A DNA stretch of 64,000 nucleotides from Azoarcus indigens. Its GTDB lineage: Bacteria; Pseudomonadota; Gammaproteobacteria; Burkholderiales; Rhodocyclaceae. The stretch spans positions 1 through 64,000 of the forward strand of contig NZ_SNVV01000008.1 in assembly GCF_004361735.1 (NCBI RefSeq). The letters run 5' to 3'. The translations under genes and the position numbers were made by a program. The stretch's first letter is position 1, and each line of letters opens with the position of its first letter. This document shows positions 7,981-16,607 of this stretch, in pieces. The notes beneath the pieces are model-generated. The model was not told where the DNA came from, searched no databases, and worked only from the letters and a program-made list of their open reading frames with translations.

Positions 7981-8862
7981 TCAGCCGCTTCGCCCCTGCG
8001 CCTGCCGGAAAGCCGAGGGCGACATGCCCTGCATGCGGGTGAAGAAACGGGAGAAGTAAGCCGGGTCGCGGAAGCCCAACGCGTAGCCGATGCCGGTGAC
8101 GTCGAGATCGGAATAGGCGAGCAGGCGGCGGGCCTCGAGCAGCAGGCGCTCGTGGATCATGTGCTGGGCGCTGAGGCCGGCCTCGCGGCGGCAGCTGTTG
8201 TTGAGCTGGGCGGTGGAGACGCCCAGGCGGTTGGCGTAGAAGGCGAGCGGCTGCCAGTCGCGGAAGTGGCGTTCGATCAACTCGCTGAAGCGCGTCACCC
8301 GCTGGCGGATGCGGTCGCCGCCGGTTTCGGCGGCGCTCAGGCCGCCGCTGCGCAGCAGGCGCACCAGGGCGAGGCCGATGATGGCCTTGAGCACGCTGAC
8401 CCGACCGGCCTCGCGGCCGCTGTATTCGCGGGCGAATTCCTCGAAGTGCAGGCGCATCAGGTCGAAGGTGGCGGCTTCCTCCGCCAGCGGCAGGTAGTGC
8501 AGCAGGCCGAGAGCCTGGCGCAGCTCCGGCGACAGCGCCAGCAACTCATCCACCAGCGGCTGCGGCAGGGTGACGATCTGGCCGACGATGTCCGGCGAGA
8601 AGCGAAAGCCATGCACCCGCTGCGGCGGCACCATCAGCAGGCAGGGCGTCTGCAGCGCCACCCGCCGCGTCTCGAAGCTGATCTCGGCCGCGCCGCTCTG
8701 CAGGAAAACGACGTGCAGCAGGTTGTCGTGGCTGTGCGGCGTGATTTCCCAATTGTACAGGGCGCTGCGCGCGGCGATGGTCTCGTGGTGCAGCGGCTCC
8801 GGCGTCTGCCACAGCTGCTTTTCGCCAAAAAGCTTGTAAGTCGGGACGGTAGGCTGGCTCAT
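7981..8862 (-). CDS. AraC-family regulator, PobR/PobC type
   Basis: 293 residues. The N-terminal half is a cupin-like sensor with the family pattern HxExIAxRSxLYNWEIxPHxH and a VHGFRFS stretch, seen in AraC-type activators of 4-hydroxybenzoate metabolism. The C-terminal 100 residues hold two helix-turn-helix motifs, ending in ALGFRDPAYFSRFF. The open frame extends 58 codons upstream, but the ATG at 8862 begins the conserved YKLFGE region and has a GGAA element. It stands alone, 11 kb from pobA. The motif AAAAGTGCAAGCA 52 bp upstream recurs at the pobA promoter, so pobA is a plausible target (inference). Confidence 0.85.
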   Translation of the reverse strand: MSQPTVPTYKLFGEKQLWQTPEPLHHETIAARSALYNWEITPHSHDNLLHVVFLQSGAAEISFETRRVALQTPCLLMVPPQRVHGFRFSPDIVGQIVTLPQPLVDELLALSPELRQALGLLHYLPLAEEAATFDLMRLHFEEFAREYSGREAGRVSVLKAIIGLALVRLLRSGGLSAAETGGDRIRQRVTRFSELIERHFRDWQPLAFYANRLGVSTAQLNNSCRREAGLSAQHMIHERLLLEARRLLAYSDLDVTGIGYALGFRDPAYFSRFFTRMQGMSPSAFRQAQGRSG

Positions 8863-8913
8863 GCGGATTCCGGTTCCTGGCGCGGGAAGCGCGGGCGGGA
8901 AATGGAATTTAGC

Positions 8914-8926
8914 AAAAGTGCAAGCA
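8914..8926 (+). promoter_or_regulatory. Shared PobR-type regulator site, copy 1
   Basis: AAAAGTGCAAGCA differs at one base from the copy before pobA (20080-20092) and is related to the copy in the AraC/P450 intergenic region (34527-34539). It lies 52 bp upstream of the start codon of the AraC gene, in a place suited to autoregulation. Confidence 0.45.
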
Positions 8927-9476
8927 GATCGACGAGCTCTCCCCGGCTGAAGCCGAGCGCCTTGGCCCGCAGGATGCGCTTCGGGCTTCGGGCGTGAGCA
9001 GACGCTATTGCCGCGCCGCCGCGGGACGGCCTTCAAGGAAAAAACCGCCCGCGGCGCCGGCAGAGCACCGCGGACGGCAAGGGGCCGGACGCCTATTCAG
9101 GGAGGAGACAACACGGCATCCGGCCGGGAAATAGGGTTGGTTCAGGGGCGCTCGAGCCTCGGTACGGTTCAGGTGACCCGCCTGAGCTGCAAGCCGCGGC
9201 GGTGTCTCCCCCCTGGCGGGGGAAGGCCGGGGAGAGGGGGACGCCCCGGTCGGGGCGGCTGCGTTTCAGGTCGGCGCGCGCTGCCCCTCTCTCCCGGCCC
9301 CCGCTCCGCGCCCCGGCCCTGTGGCCTGCAGGCCGCAGGGCGCTCCGGCGGGCGAAGCAATGCTTCGTTTTTTCCGCCTGCGCCCCGCGAGGGGCGAGGG
9401 GAGAAAACCGCTCCTGCTTGGCGGTCTGGATTGATCTGAAGCGCGGTATCCCGTTCATCGCAGCCAGCGATCGCGC
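8927..9476. other. Intergenic region, GC-rich, no gene seen
   Basis: No coding signal. The part around 9195-9330 is made of C- and G-runs in inverted orientation (GGCGGGGGAAGG, CTCTCCCGGCCCCCGC) resembling a stretch at 33390-33465. These look like dispersed intergenic repeats or structured RNA ends rather than genes. Confidence 0.4.
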
Positions 9477-10667
9477 TCACGCCAGGTATCGGGCCACCGC
9501 CTCCTCGTTCCATTCAACGCCACTCCCCGGCGCTTCCCCCGGCAGCGCCATGCCGTCGCGGAAGGCCAGCGGGCGGGCGAGGATGGGGGCGGCCAGGTCC
9601 ATGCGCTCCAGCCAGTGCGCCGTCGGCGTGACTGCCAGCAGGTGCGCGCTCACCTCCTGGAAGATGTGGCTGGAGACCGGCAGGCCGTGGCGTTCGGCGA
9701 GCGCGGCGGCTTTCAGCCAGCCGGTGACGCCGCCTATCTTCATTGCGTCCGGCATGGCGAGGTCGCAGGCGCCGGCTTCCAGCGCGCCCTGCATTTCCTC
9801 CACGCCGCACCAGTTCTCGCCCATCTGGATGGGCAGTTCGGCGGCGGCGCGCAGGCGGGCGTGGCCGGCGTAGTCCTCCTGCAGGGTGGGCTCTTCCACC
9901 CAGGCGGGGTCGAACTCGCGCAGGGCGCGCAGGCGCCGCGCCGCTTCCGGCAGGCTGAGGGACTGGTTGTAATCCACCATCAGCTGCACGCCGTCGCCGA
10001 TGTGCTGGCGCAGGGCGCCGACGATGCGGCAGTCCTCCGCCAGCGTGGCGTAGCCGATCTTGGTCTTGATGGCGCGGAAGCCGGCATCCAGCGCCCGCGC
10101 CGCCCGCTCCAGGGCCAGCGCTTCGCCGTCCATGCTGTGGCTGTCGTAGGCCGGCAGCGGCCGCGGGCGGCCGCCCAGCAGCGTGGCCAGCGGCAGGCGC
10201 TGCAGGCGGGCGAGCGCATCCCACAGCGCCATGTCCAGCCCGGCGCAGGCCATGCCGGCGATGCCGCCGCGGCCGAGCAGGCGCAGGCGGCCGGCGAGGT
10301 GGCGGTCGATGTCGAAGGGCGCCGCCGGCCGGCCGCAGAGGGCCTCGCCCAGGGCTTGCACCATGGCGCGGGTGCTGGCCAGCGCCAGCGGGGTGTAGGT
10401 GAACAGGTAGGCGTGGCCGGTGACCTCGCCCACCTGCAGGTCGATCAGCACCAGCGGCGCGGTGGCGACCACGCCGACGCCGGTGCGCACCGCGTATTCC
10501 AGCGGCACGTTGACCGCGCGGGCGCGGATCCCGGTGATACGGCGCTCGTCGGCGGCGGCCAGGGCGTGGGTTTGGGCCTGGGCGAAGCCATGGCTTGCCG
10601 CCTGCACCACGGGCAACCTCGTTTCATGCGCCCGCCCGCTGGCGGGCGGCGTCGTGTCCATCTTCAT
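9477..10667 (-). CDS. mdlA: Mandelate racemase
   Basis: 396 residues, enolase superfamily; interconverts (R)- and (S)-mandelate so that both enantiomers can be oxidised. All catalytic residues known for the Pseudomonas putida enzyme occur at a constant +37 offset: the KTK pair K201/K203, metal ligands D232, E258 and E284, the D307-H334 dyad, and E354. The segments YDSHSMDG, VDYNQS, MPDAMKIGGVTGW and TAHWLER are near-identical to that enzyme. The N-terminus is about 37 residues longer and shows no domain, so a later start is possible. The chosen ATG overlaps the mdlB stop (ATGA), making it the last gene of the mandelate operon. Confidence 0.93.
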   Translation of the reverse strand: MKMDTTPPASGRAHETRLPVVQAASHGFAQAQTHALAAADERRITGIRARAVNVPLEYAVRTGVGVVATAPLVLIDLQVGEVTGHAYLFTYTPLALASTRAMVQALGEALCGRPAAPFDIDRHLAGRLRLLGRGGIAGMACAGLDMALWDALARLQRLPLATLLGGRPRPLPAYDSHSMDGEALALERAARALDAGFRAIKTKIGYATLAEDCRIVGALRQHIGDGVQLMVDYNQSLSLPEAARRLRALREFDPAWVEEPTLQEDYAGHARLRAAAELPIQMGENWCGVEEMQGALEAGACDLAMPDAMKIGGVTGWLKAAALAERHGLPVSSHIFQEVSAHLLAVTPTAHWLERMDLAAPILARPLAFRDGMALPGEAPGSGVEWNEEAVARYLA

Positions 10668-11890
10668 GTCTGCAGCGCCCCCTGGTTTTTCCTATGGATG
10701 ACGACATCCTCAGCGGCCTGCTCACGCGTGCCCTGCCCTGCCGCGCCCACCGGCCAACGTTCGGCCAGCCCATGCACCATGCCCCGCTCCAGCGCCGCTA
10801 CCCGGCTTGCCCCGCACAGCACCAGGGCCCGCTCCAGTTCGGTGGCGATGAGTTGCAGCACCGCGCCGGCGCCGGCTTCACCATCCACCGCCAGGCCGTA
10901 GAGCAGCGGCCGGCCGAGGAAGACGGCGCGGGCGCCCAGGGCCAGCGCCTTGGCGATGTCGGCGCCGCTGCGGAAGCCGCTGTCCACGAACACCGGAATG
11001 CGGCCTTCCACCGCGTCCGCCACGCCGGGCAGCGCGGCGATGGCCGACAGCGCCACGTCCAGCTGGCGGCCGCCGTGGTTGGAGACGATCAGGCCATCCA
11101 CGCCGCGGCGCAGCGCCTCGCGGGCGTCGGCCGGGTGCAGCACGCCCTTGAGCAGCAGCGGGCCGTCCCACTGGCGGCGCAGCCAGGCGAGGCCATCCCA
11201 GTCCAGCGCGCGGTCCAGTTCGCGGCTGAGCAGCGCGGCCTGCAGCTGCAAGGTGTCGGCGCCCTCCTCTTCCGCCAGGTTGACGAAGCCGGGCATGCCG
11301 GCGCGCAGGAAGCGCAGCAGCCAGCGCGGATGCAGGGCGATGTCGGCCAGCGTGGCCAGCGGCGGCCGGAAGGGCAGGCGGAAGCCGTTGCGCACGTCGC
11401 GCTCGCGGTAGCCGCTCAGCGGCACGTCCACCGTCAGCACCAGCGCCTGGTAGCCGGCGGCGCGGGCACGGCGCAGTAGCTGGCTGGCGATGGCGCGGTC
11501 GCGCATCACGTAGAGCTGCAGCCAGTGGATGCCGCCGGGCGTGGCGACCCGCTCCAGCCGTTCGTTGGAGGCGGTGGACAGCACGAAGGGCACACCGGCC
11601 GCCGCCGCGGCGCGCGCCAGCATGCCGTCGCCGCCGGCGCGACCAAGGCCGTTGAAGCCCATGGGCGCGATGCCGAAGGGCTGGCGCCAGCGCTGGCCGA
11701 AAACCTCGATGCCGCAATCCACCGCCGAGGTGTCGCGCAGCACCCGCGGCATCAGCGCCAGGCGGTCGAGATCGGCACGGTTGCGGTTGAGGCAGTCGCC
11801 GCGCTCGGCGGCGCCGTCGATGTAGTCGAAGACGAAGCGCGGCAGCACCCGCCGCGCGGCGCGGCGGTAGTCCTCCACATTGAGTTTCAT
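10664..11890 (-). CDS. mdlB: (S)-Mandelate dehydrogenase, FMN-dependent
   Basis: 408 residues of the alpha-hydroxy acid oxidase/dehydrogenase family; oxidises (S)-mandelate to benzoylformate and passes electrons to the quinone pool at the membrane. Family landmarks are NVEDYRR at the N-terminus, FVLSTASN, LQLYV, LTVDVPLSGYRERD, the catalytic SNHGGRQLD (active-site His and Arg), DSGFRSG and the flavin-phosphate loop GARAVFLGR. A hydrophobic insert around residues 180-205 corresponds to the membrane-binding segment of mandelate and glycolate dehydrogenases. The ATG at 11890 has a GAGGTG element; an in-frame GTG six bases earlier is less likely. Its stop overlaps mdlA. Confidence 0.9.
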   Translation of the reverse strand: MKLNVEDYRRAARRVLPRFVFDYIDGAAERGDCLNRNRADLDRLALMPRVLRDTSAVDCGIEVFGQRWRQPFGIAPMGFNGLGRAGGDGMLARAAAAAGVPFVLSTASNERLERVATPGGIHWLQLYVMRDRAIASQLLRRARAAGYQALVLTVDVPLSGYRERDVRNGFRLPFRPPLATLADIALHPRWLLRFLRAGMPGFVNLAEEEGADTLQLQAALLSRELDRALDWDGLAWLRRQWDGPLLLKGVLHPADAREALRRGVDGLIVSNHGGRQLDVALSAIAALPGVADAVEGRIPVFVDSGFRSGADIAKALALGARAVFLGRPLLYGLAVDGEAGAGAVLQLIATELERALVLCGASRVAALERGMVHGLAERWPVGAAGQGTREQAAEDVVIHRKNQGALQT

Positions 11891-11956
11891 CGGCACCTCA
11901 GGCGAGTCCGGTAAGCCGGTTCAGCCGGCGGACGGCTTGCGCCGCCCGCCGGCCGT

Positions 11957-13258
11957 TCAGGCAAGGTGATGCGGCAACCACAGCGACAGCACCGGGAAGA
12001 TGCACAGCACCACCAGGCGGACGATGTCCACCGCGACGAAGGGCGCGATGCCGCGGTAGATCTTGCCGAGCGGGATGTCGCGGGCGATGGAGTTGATGAC
12101 GAAGACGTTGATGCCCACCGGCGGCGTGATCATGCCGAAGGTCACCGCCATCACCGTGATCACCCCGAACCACACCGGGTCGAAGCCCAGCTCCACCATC
12201 GCCGGGAAGACGATGGGCACGGTGAGCAGGATCATCGCCAGCTCGTCCATCACCGCGCCGAGCAGGAAGTAGCCCACCAGCACCACCGCCAGCACGCCGT
12301 AGGCGCCTATCGGCAGGTGCACCAGGAAATCCACCGCGTTCTGGGTGAACTGGGTGATGGTGAGGAAGTAGCCGAACAGGTAGGCGCCGACCACGATCAT
12401 CATGATGGACGAGGAGATGCGCAGCGCATCGATCAGCGAGGCGCGGATCAGCTTCCAGTTCAGCCGCCGCCGCGCCAGGCCGATCAGCAGCGTGCCTATC
12501 GCCCCCATGCCTGCGCCCTCCTGCACGGTGAACCAGCCGCCGTAGATGCCGCCCAGCACCATCATGAACAGCAACGCCACCGGCCACAGGCCCACCGAGC
12601 TGCGCAGGCGCGCGCCCCAGCCGTGGCGCTCGCCCACCGGCACGCTGGCCGGATTGCGCCAGGCCATGAACTGCACCAGTGCAAAGTAGAACAGCACGCC
12701 GAGCAGGCCGGGCACCACACCGGCGGCGAACAGCTGGGTGATGTCGGTGTCGGTCATGATCCCGTACAGCACGAAGATGACCGAAGGCGGAATCATGATG
12801 CCCAGGGTGCCGCCAGCCGCCACCAGCCCGGCGGAGAAACCGGGCGCGTAGCCGGCCTTGCGCATCTCCGGCAGCGCCACCTGGGTCATGGTGGCCGCCG
12901 TCGCCACCGAGGAGCCGTTCACCGCGGCGAAGCCGCCGCAGGCGGCGATGGAGGCATAGGCCAGACCGCCGCGGCGGTGGCCGAACCACATGCGGCCGGA
13001 CTCGAACAGCTCCCGGCTCATGCCCGAGTTGGCGGCGAAGGCGCCCATCAGGATGAACATCGGGATCACCGCCAGGTCGTAGTCCGTCACCACCGACAGC
13101 GGCACGTTGGCGAACAGGTTGAGCGCCGGGCCGGTGCCGGCGAGCAGGCCGAAGCCAAGCACGCCGGTCGCGCCCATCGCCACGCCGATGGGCACGCGCA
13201 GCAGCATCAGCGCGAACATCAGCACGAAGCCGCCGAGGGCTACCAAGTCACGATCCAT
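11957..13258 (-). CDS. dctM: TRAP transporter large permease, DctM family
   Basis: 433 residues, about 12 transmembrane segments. The opening hydrophobic segments and the repeated GGT(L/I)GIMIPPSVIFVLYG and GMITPPVGINVFVINSIA blocks are typical of DctM. It is the sodium-driven permease subunit for an organic acid caught by the periplasmic DctP protein. The ATG at 13258 overlaps the end of dctQ by 11 bp. Position between dctQ and mdlB indicates that mandelate or a related aromatic acid is the transported substrate (inference). Confidence 0.92.
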   Translation of the reverse strand: MDRDLVALGGFVLMFALMLLRVPIGVAMGATGVLGFGLLAGTGPALNLFANVPLSVVTDYDLAVIPMFILMGAFAANSGMSRELFESGRMWFGHRRGGLAYASIAACGGFAAVNGSSVATAATMTQVALPEMRKAGYAPGFSAGLVAAGGTLGIMIPPSVIFVLYGIMTDTDITQLFAAGVVPGLLGVLFYFALVQFMAWRNPASVPVGERHGWGARLRSSVGLWPVALLFMMVLGGIYGGWFTVQEGAGMGAIGTLLIGLARRRLNWKLIRASLIDALRISSSIMMIVVGAYLFGYFLTITQFTQNAVDFLVHLPIGAYGVLAVVLVGYFLLGAVMDELAMILLTVPIVFPAMVELGFDPVWFGVITVMAVTFGMITPPVGINVFVINSIARDIPLGKIYRGIAPFVAVDIVRLVVLCIFPVLSLWLPHHLA

Positions 13259-13745
13259 GGCCGGCCTCCGCAGCTTCGCAGCCTTCCTCCAGCTTGCGGC
13301 CACCCAGCGCCTCCAGCGCGCGCCAGATGGCGAACACTGCCGCCGCGGTGGCACCCGCCGCCGCCACCGTCTGGAACCAGGACAAGGGCAGGCGCAGGTC
13401 GGAGGTAGCCTGGCCGCCCAGGCCACCCACCTTCACCCACACCATCCAGGCCACGGGCGCGAAGTAGGCGGCGCACAGCACCGCCACCAGCGCGCCCAGC
13501 CAGCGCCGGCCGCGCGGCCCCAGCTGTTCCCAGACCAGGTCCACGCAGATGTGGCTGCCGTGCCAGGTGGCGAGCGCGATGCCCCAGAACAGCGCGATGC
13601 CGAGCAGCATGCGCGAGCCGTCGAACCAGTCCGGCAGGGTGAAGCCGAACAACTCGCGCGAGGCCACGTTGGCGGCGGTGAGCAAGGCGATGAGCAGCAG
13701 GAAGACGGCCGCCACCGTCTCCGTCAGCGAGAGCAGGCGTTTCAT
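13248..13745 (-). CDS. dctQ: TRAP transporter small permease, DctQ family
   Basis: 165 residues with four predicted membrane helices and the DctQ pattern around NVASRELFGFTLPDW and WHGSHICVDLVWEQL. It is the small membrane subunit that pairs with DctM. It follows dctP by 15 bp and overlaps dctM, the standard P-Q-M order of tripartite ATP-independent periplasmic transporters. Confidence 0.92.
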   Translation of the reverse strand: MKRLLSLTETVAAVFLLLIALLTAANVASRELFGFTLPDWFDGSRMLLGIALFWGIALATWHGSHICVDLVWEQLGPRGRRWLGALVAVLCAAYFAPVAWMVWVKVGGLGGQATSDLRLPLSWFQTVAAAGATAAAVFAIWRALEALGGRKLEEGCEAAEAGHGS

Positions 13746-13760
13746 GGGTACACGCTCCGC

Positions 13761-14789
13761 TCAGTAGGCCACGTTGCGCTTGGCCAGCTCCTGGCGGTAC
13801 TCCTCCAGCACCTTGGCCGGCTCCGGCCCGCCCGCCGGCATCGCCTTCGCCCACATGTCATAGACCGGCGCCACCGCCTTCTTCCACTTCTCCAGGTGGG
13901 CTTCGTCTATGGACACGATGGTCTGGCCCTTCATCGCCGCCAGCTTCTCGCGGCCGGAATCCTCCTCGCCGCCCCAGGCCTCGCCCACCCGCGCCGCCCA
14001 GCTGTTGTTGCAGTGGTCGTCGATGACCTGGCGCTGCTTGTCGGAGAGCTTGCCGTACCAGGCCTTGTTCATCACCCAGACGAAGGAGGCGTTGTACAGC
14101 CGCATGTCGGAGTGGAAGGTGGCCGCCTTGTGCACGTTGAACACGATGAGCGAGTTCCACGGGAAGGTGATGGCATCCGCCACGCCCTTTTCCAGCGCGT
14201 CGCGCGATTCCGGCGCCGACACCTGCACATTGCTGCCGCCCAGCAGCGTCACCATCTGCGCCACCGTGCCGTTGGCCGGGCGCACCTTCATGCCGCGGAT
14301 CTGCTCCGGATCGGTGATGGCCGCCTTGGAGTGCAGGGTGCCGATGTGCATGTGGGCGAAGCACAGCTTGACGTCGGCCATCTCGCGCTCGGCGTACTTG
14401 CGGTACCAGGCATCCAGCGCGGCCGAGCCGGGGCCGGGGTCGCGCGCCATGAAGGGCAGCTCGCTGGCGGCGAACACCGGGAAGCGGCCGGCCTGGTAGC
14501 CGGGGCTGACCCAGCTCATGTCGGCGATGCCGTCGCGCGCCATGTCGTAGTGGTCCGCCGCCTTGCCCAGTTGCTGGGCGGGGAACATCAGCACCTTGAT
14601 GCTGCCGCCGGAGGCTTCCTCCACCGACTTGGCCCACGGCGCGAAGCCGGTCTTCACCAGCGCATGCTGCGCCGGCATCCAGTGCGCCAGGCGCAGCTCC
14701 ACGTTCTTCTCCTGCGCCGCGGCCGGGCTGGCGCCCAGGGTGACGAAGGCGGCGCCGAGCACGGCGGCCAGCGTGGTCTTCAGCCGCAT
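13761..14789 (-). CDS. dctP: TRAP transporter substrate-binding protein, DctP family
   Basis: 342 residues with a signal peptide (MRLKTTLAAVLGAAFV...PAAAQ, cleavage after AAA-Q near residue 22) and the DctP fold: ELRLAHWMPAQH, a mid-protein GMKVRPANGT block carrying the conserved Arg, and FPWNSLIVFNVHKA. It should catch an aromatic or hydroxy acid in the periplasm. The ATG at 14789 has a GGAG element and gives a normal length. A second ATG at 14939 in the same frame has a stronger GGAGGAG site but would put 50 extra residues before the signal peptide, encoded partly by a dispersed repeat; I take this as an insertion that displaced the original leader. Confidence 0.85.
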   Translation of the reverse strand: MRLKTTLAAVLGAAFVTLGASPAAAQEKNVELRLAHWMPAQHALVKTGFAPWAKSVEEASGGSIKVLMFPAQQLGKAADHYDMARDGIADMSWVSPGYQAGRFPVFAASELPFMARDPGPGSAALDAWYRKYAEREMADVKLCFAHMHIGTLHSKAAITDPEQIRGMKVRPANGTVAQMVTLLGGSNVQVSAPESRDALEKGVADAITFPWNSLIVFNVHKAATFHSDMRLYNASFVWVMNKAWYGKLSDKQRQVIDDHCNNSWAARVGEAWGGEEDSGREKLAAMKGQTIVSIDEAHLEKWKKAVAPVYDMWAKAMPAGGPEPAKVLEEYRQELAKRNVAY

Positions 14790-14800
14790 CCCACCCGCTC

Positions 14801-14829
14801 CCGTTCGGGCCGAGCCTGTCGAAGCCCGT
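14801..14829. repeat. Dispersed 'RAEPVEA' type repeat
   Basis: CGTTCGGGCCGAGCCTGTCG followed by AAGCCCG. Versions of this sequence are scattered through many betaproteobacterial genomes between genes and at gene ends. Here it lies between two possible start codons of dctP and is read as GKRASTGSARTGA in the dctP frame. Confidence 0.6.
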
Positions 14830-14978
14830 TTCCCCGCCATGCTCCCGGACGGCCTGGCCGGTGGTGACGGTTGCCGCTCAAGCGCCACTGCGTTGGCGTT
14901 GGCGCTACAGGTTTCTTCCTGCTTGATTGCCTCGTTCATTTTCGTCTCCTCCATTGTGGTTTTATGTGCTGCGGGTAG

Positions 14979-15014
14979 TGCGGTGATGCGGTGCTGCGGT
15001 GTTGCGGTGCTGCG
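14979..15014. repeat. Octanucleotide tandem repeat, about 4.5 copies
   Basis: On the plus strand four TGCGGTGN units follow one another (14979-15010), then a partial unit. On the coding strand this is (NCACCGCA)n, 40 bp upstream of the 14939 start of dctP, in the iorB-dctP gap. Variable copy number could change spacing or RNA structure. Confidence 0.6.
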
Positions 15015-15077
15015 GGCCGCCTGCCGACGGCACTGGTTTTCAGAATTCCTGAAGTCGCGGCTCACGAAGTCCCTGCC

Positions 15078-16607
15078 TCATGAGGTCAGCGCGTCCTCCT
15101 CCTGCCGGCGGCGCACCAGCCGCACCGGCACCGGCCGCGCCGCCGGTTCCGGCAGGCTGAGGCTGCGCGACAGCGCCAGCCCGGCGGGATCGGCCAGCGC
15201 GGCTTCGCGGGCGGCGCGCAGCGTGGCGGCGTCGGCGCCCTGCTCCGCCGCGTCCAGGATCAGGCCCAGGCTGCGGCGGCCGCGGGCGGCGGTGTCGCCA
15301 TAGCCCTTGATGAGGTTGCCGCAGCGCGCCAGCTCCAGCGCCGCCGCCGGTTCGTCCGCCAGCCGGGCGGTGATCGCCGCCAGCCAGCGCCGCATGGCGG
15401 CCTGCTCGGTGGCGTAGCGGGCGCTGCGCGGGCGCCAGCGCTTGAAGCCGCGCAGCAGGCACAGCGCAGCGAAGCCGGCGACGGTGTCGCTGCGCAGGCG
15501 CAGGGCGAAACCGCGCCGCTGCGATCCGGCCCGGCGCTCCAGCCACTGCGCCAGCCGCGGTGGCAGCAACGAACAGAGTTCCTCCATGCCCGGCTTCAGG
15601 TATTCGGTCACGCGCAGCACCTCGCCCGGCTTGGCGCCGACCTCGCGCCGCAGCCGCTGCAGGCGCTCGCCGCGGGTCTTCAGTTCCGCCACCCGCACCA
15701 CGTCCTCATAGCCCATCCACAGGGCGAGGAAGCGCGCCACCTCGGCGCCCACCGCACCGGCGCCGCCGGCCTCGCGCTCGCGGGCGCACACCTGGGTGAG
15801 CTGCTCCAGGTAGCGGCGGGCGTAGGCGGCATCCTGGTAATCGACAAGCTGGGCCCAGCCCTCGGCGGCCAGCGGGCGCACCGGCGGCGGCAGCGCGGCC
15901 AGCGCCGCGTTCACCTCGGCGGGCAGCGGCAGCGCCTGCGCGGCGGCGGCCTCGCGCTCTTCGGCGGCGGCCTGGCTGCGGGCGGCGGCGCGCTCGTAGC
16001 CGGCGGCGAAGCCGCGCAGGCTGGCCTCCACCGCCTTGCCGGAACGGCGTATCGCCGCCTCGCAGGCCTCGCGCGGGAATGGCAGCCGGCCGGAGCCGAC
16101 CATGGCGCCGAACAGCACGGTGTTGATGATGGTGCCCTGGCGCCAGGCGATGTCGCGCATGTCGAAGGCGATGACCTCGCGGGCGAGCTCGCGGGCGGCG
16201 TCGAACACCCGCTCGCCGTCGTAGCGGCCATCGCCCATCTGCATCTTCTCCGCCACCGCGTATTCCCGGTGGGTGGAGAACACCAGCGTGGTGCGCGCCG
16301 GATCGGCCAGGCCGTTCTGCAGCACCCGGCCGGCTTCGACCAGTTCGGAGGCGGCCACCAGGTCCACATCGCCCGGCCCCGGCGTCAGTGCCAGCACCGG
16401 CTGCTGGCCGCCGAGCGCGGCGCGCGGCTGCGGATACACCTCCAGGTAGTAGGTGGTGGCGCCGGTGCGCTGGGCCACGCCCGGCACCGAGGTGCTCTGC
16501 ACCGGGAAATCGAGCGCGGTGGCGACGTCGATGATCCAGTCGGACAGCACGCCGCCGCCCTCGCCACCCAGCGCGGCGACGAGTATGGAAACCGGTTTCT
16601 GCATCAT
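15078..16607 (-). CDS. iorB: Indolepyruvate oxidoreductase beta subunit family (2-oxoacid:ferredoxin oxidoreductase)
   Basis: 509 residues. The first ~200 form the gamma/beta-type domain of 2-oxoacid oxidoreductases (ILVAALGGEGGGVLSDW, VPGVAQRTGATTYY, NTVLFGAMVGSGRLPF). The long C-terminal helical extension is what makes the proteobacterial family larger than the archaeal subunit. With IorA it should convert an aryl 2-oxoacid plus CoA to the acyl-CoA and CO2, reducing ferredoxin. The start overlaps the iorA stop by four bases. In an operon with mandelate genes, benzoylformate (phenylglyoxylate) is the likely substrate rather than indolepyruvate; that is inference. Confidence 0.85.
   Translation of the reverse strand: MMQKPVSILVAALGGEGGGVLSDWIIDVATALDFPVQSTSVPGVAQRTGATTYYLEVYPQPRAALGGQQPVLALTPGPGDVDLVAASELVEAGRVLQNGLADPARTTLVFSTHREYAVAEKMQMGDGRYDGERVFDAARELAREVIAFDMRDIAWRQGTIINTVLFGAMVGSGRLPFPREACEAAIRRSGKAVEASLRGFAAGYERAAARSQAAAEEREAAAAQALPLPAEVNAALAALPPPVRPLAAEGWAQLVDYQDAAYARRYLEQLTQVCAREREAGGAGAVGAEVARFLALWMGYEDVVRVAELKTRGERLQRLRREVGAKPGEVLRVTEYLKPGMEELCSLLPPRLAQWLERRAGSQRRGFALRLRSDTVAGFAALCLLRGFKRWRPRSARYATEQAAMRRWLAAITARLADEPAAALELARCGNLIKGYGDTAARGRRSLGLILDAAEQGADAATLRAAREAALADPAGLALSRSLSLPEPAARPVPVRLVRRRQEEDALTS

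Noticed and set aside
7736-8059. 107-codon frame between the coupling protein and AraC genes
   Set aside because: It enters the AraC gene antisense, has no ribosome site of note and no recognisable motif.
9195-9330. GC-rich inverted stretches as a possible CRISPR-like or riboswitch element
   Set aside because: No regular spacing or conserved aptamer features; they resemble the intergenic GC runs seen at 33390-33465.
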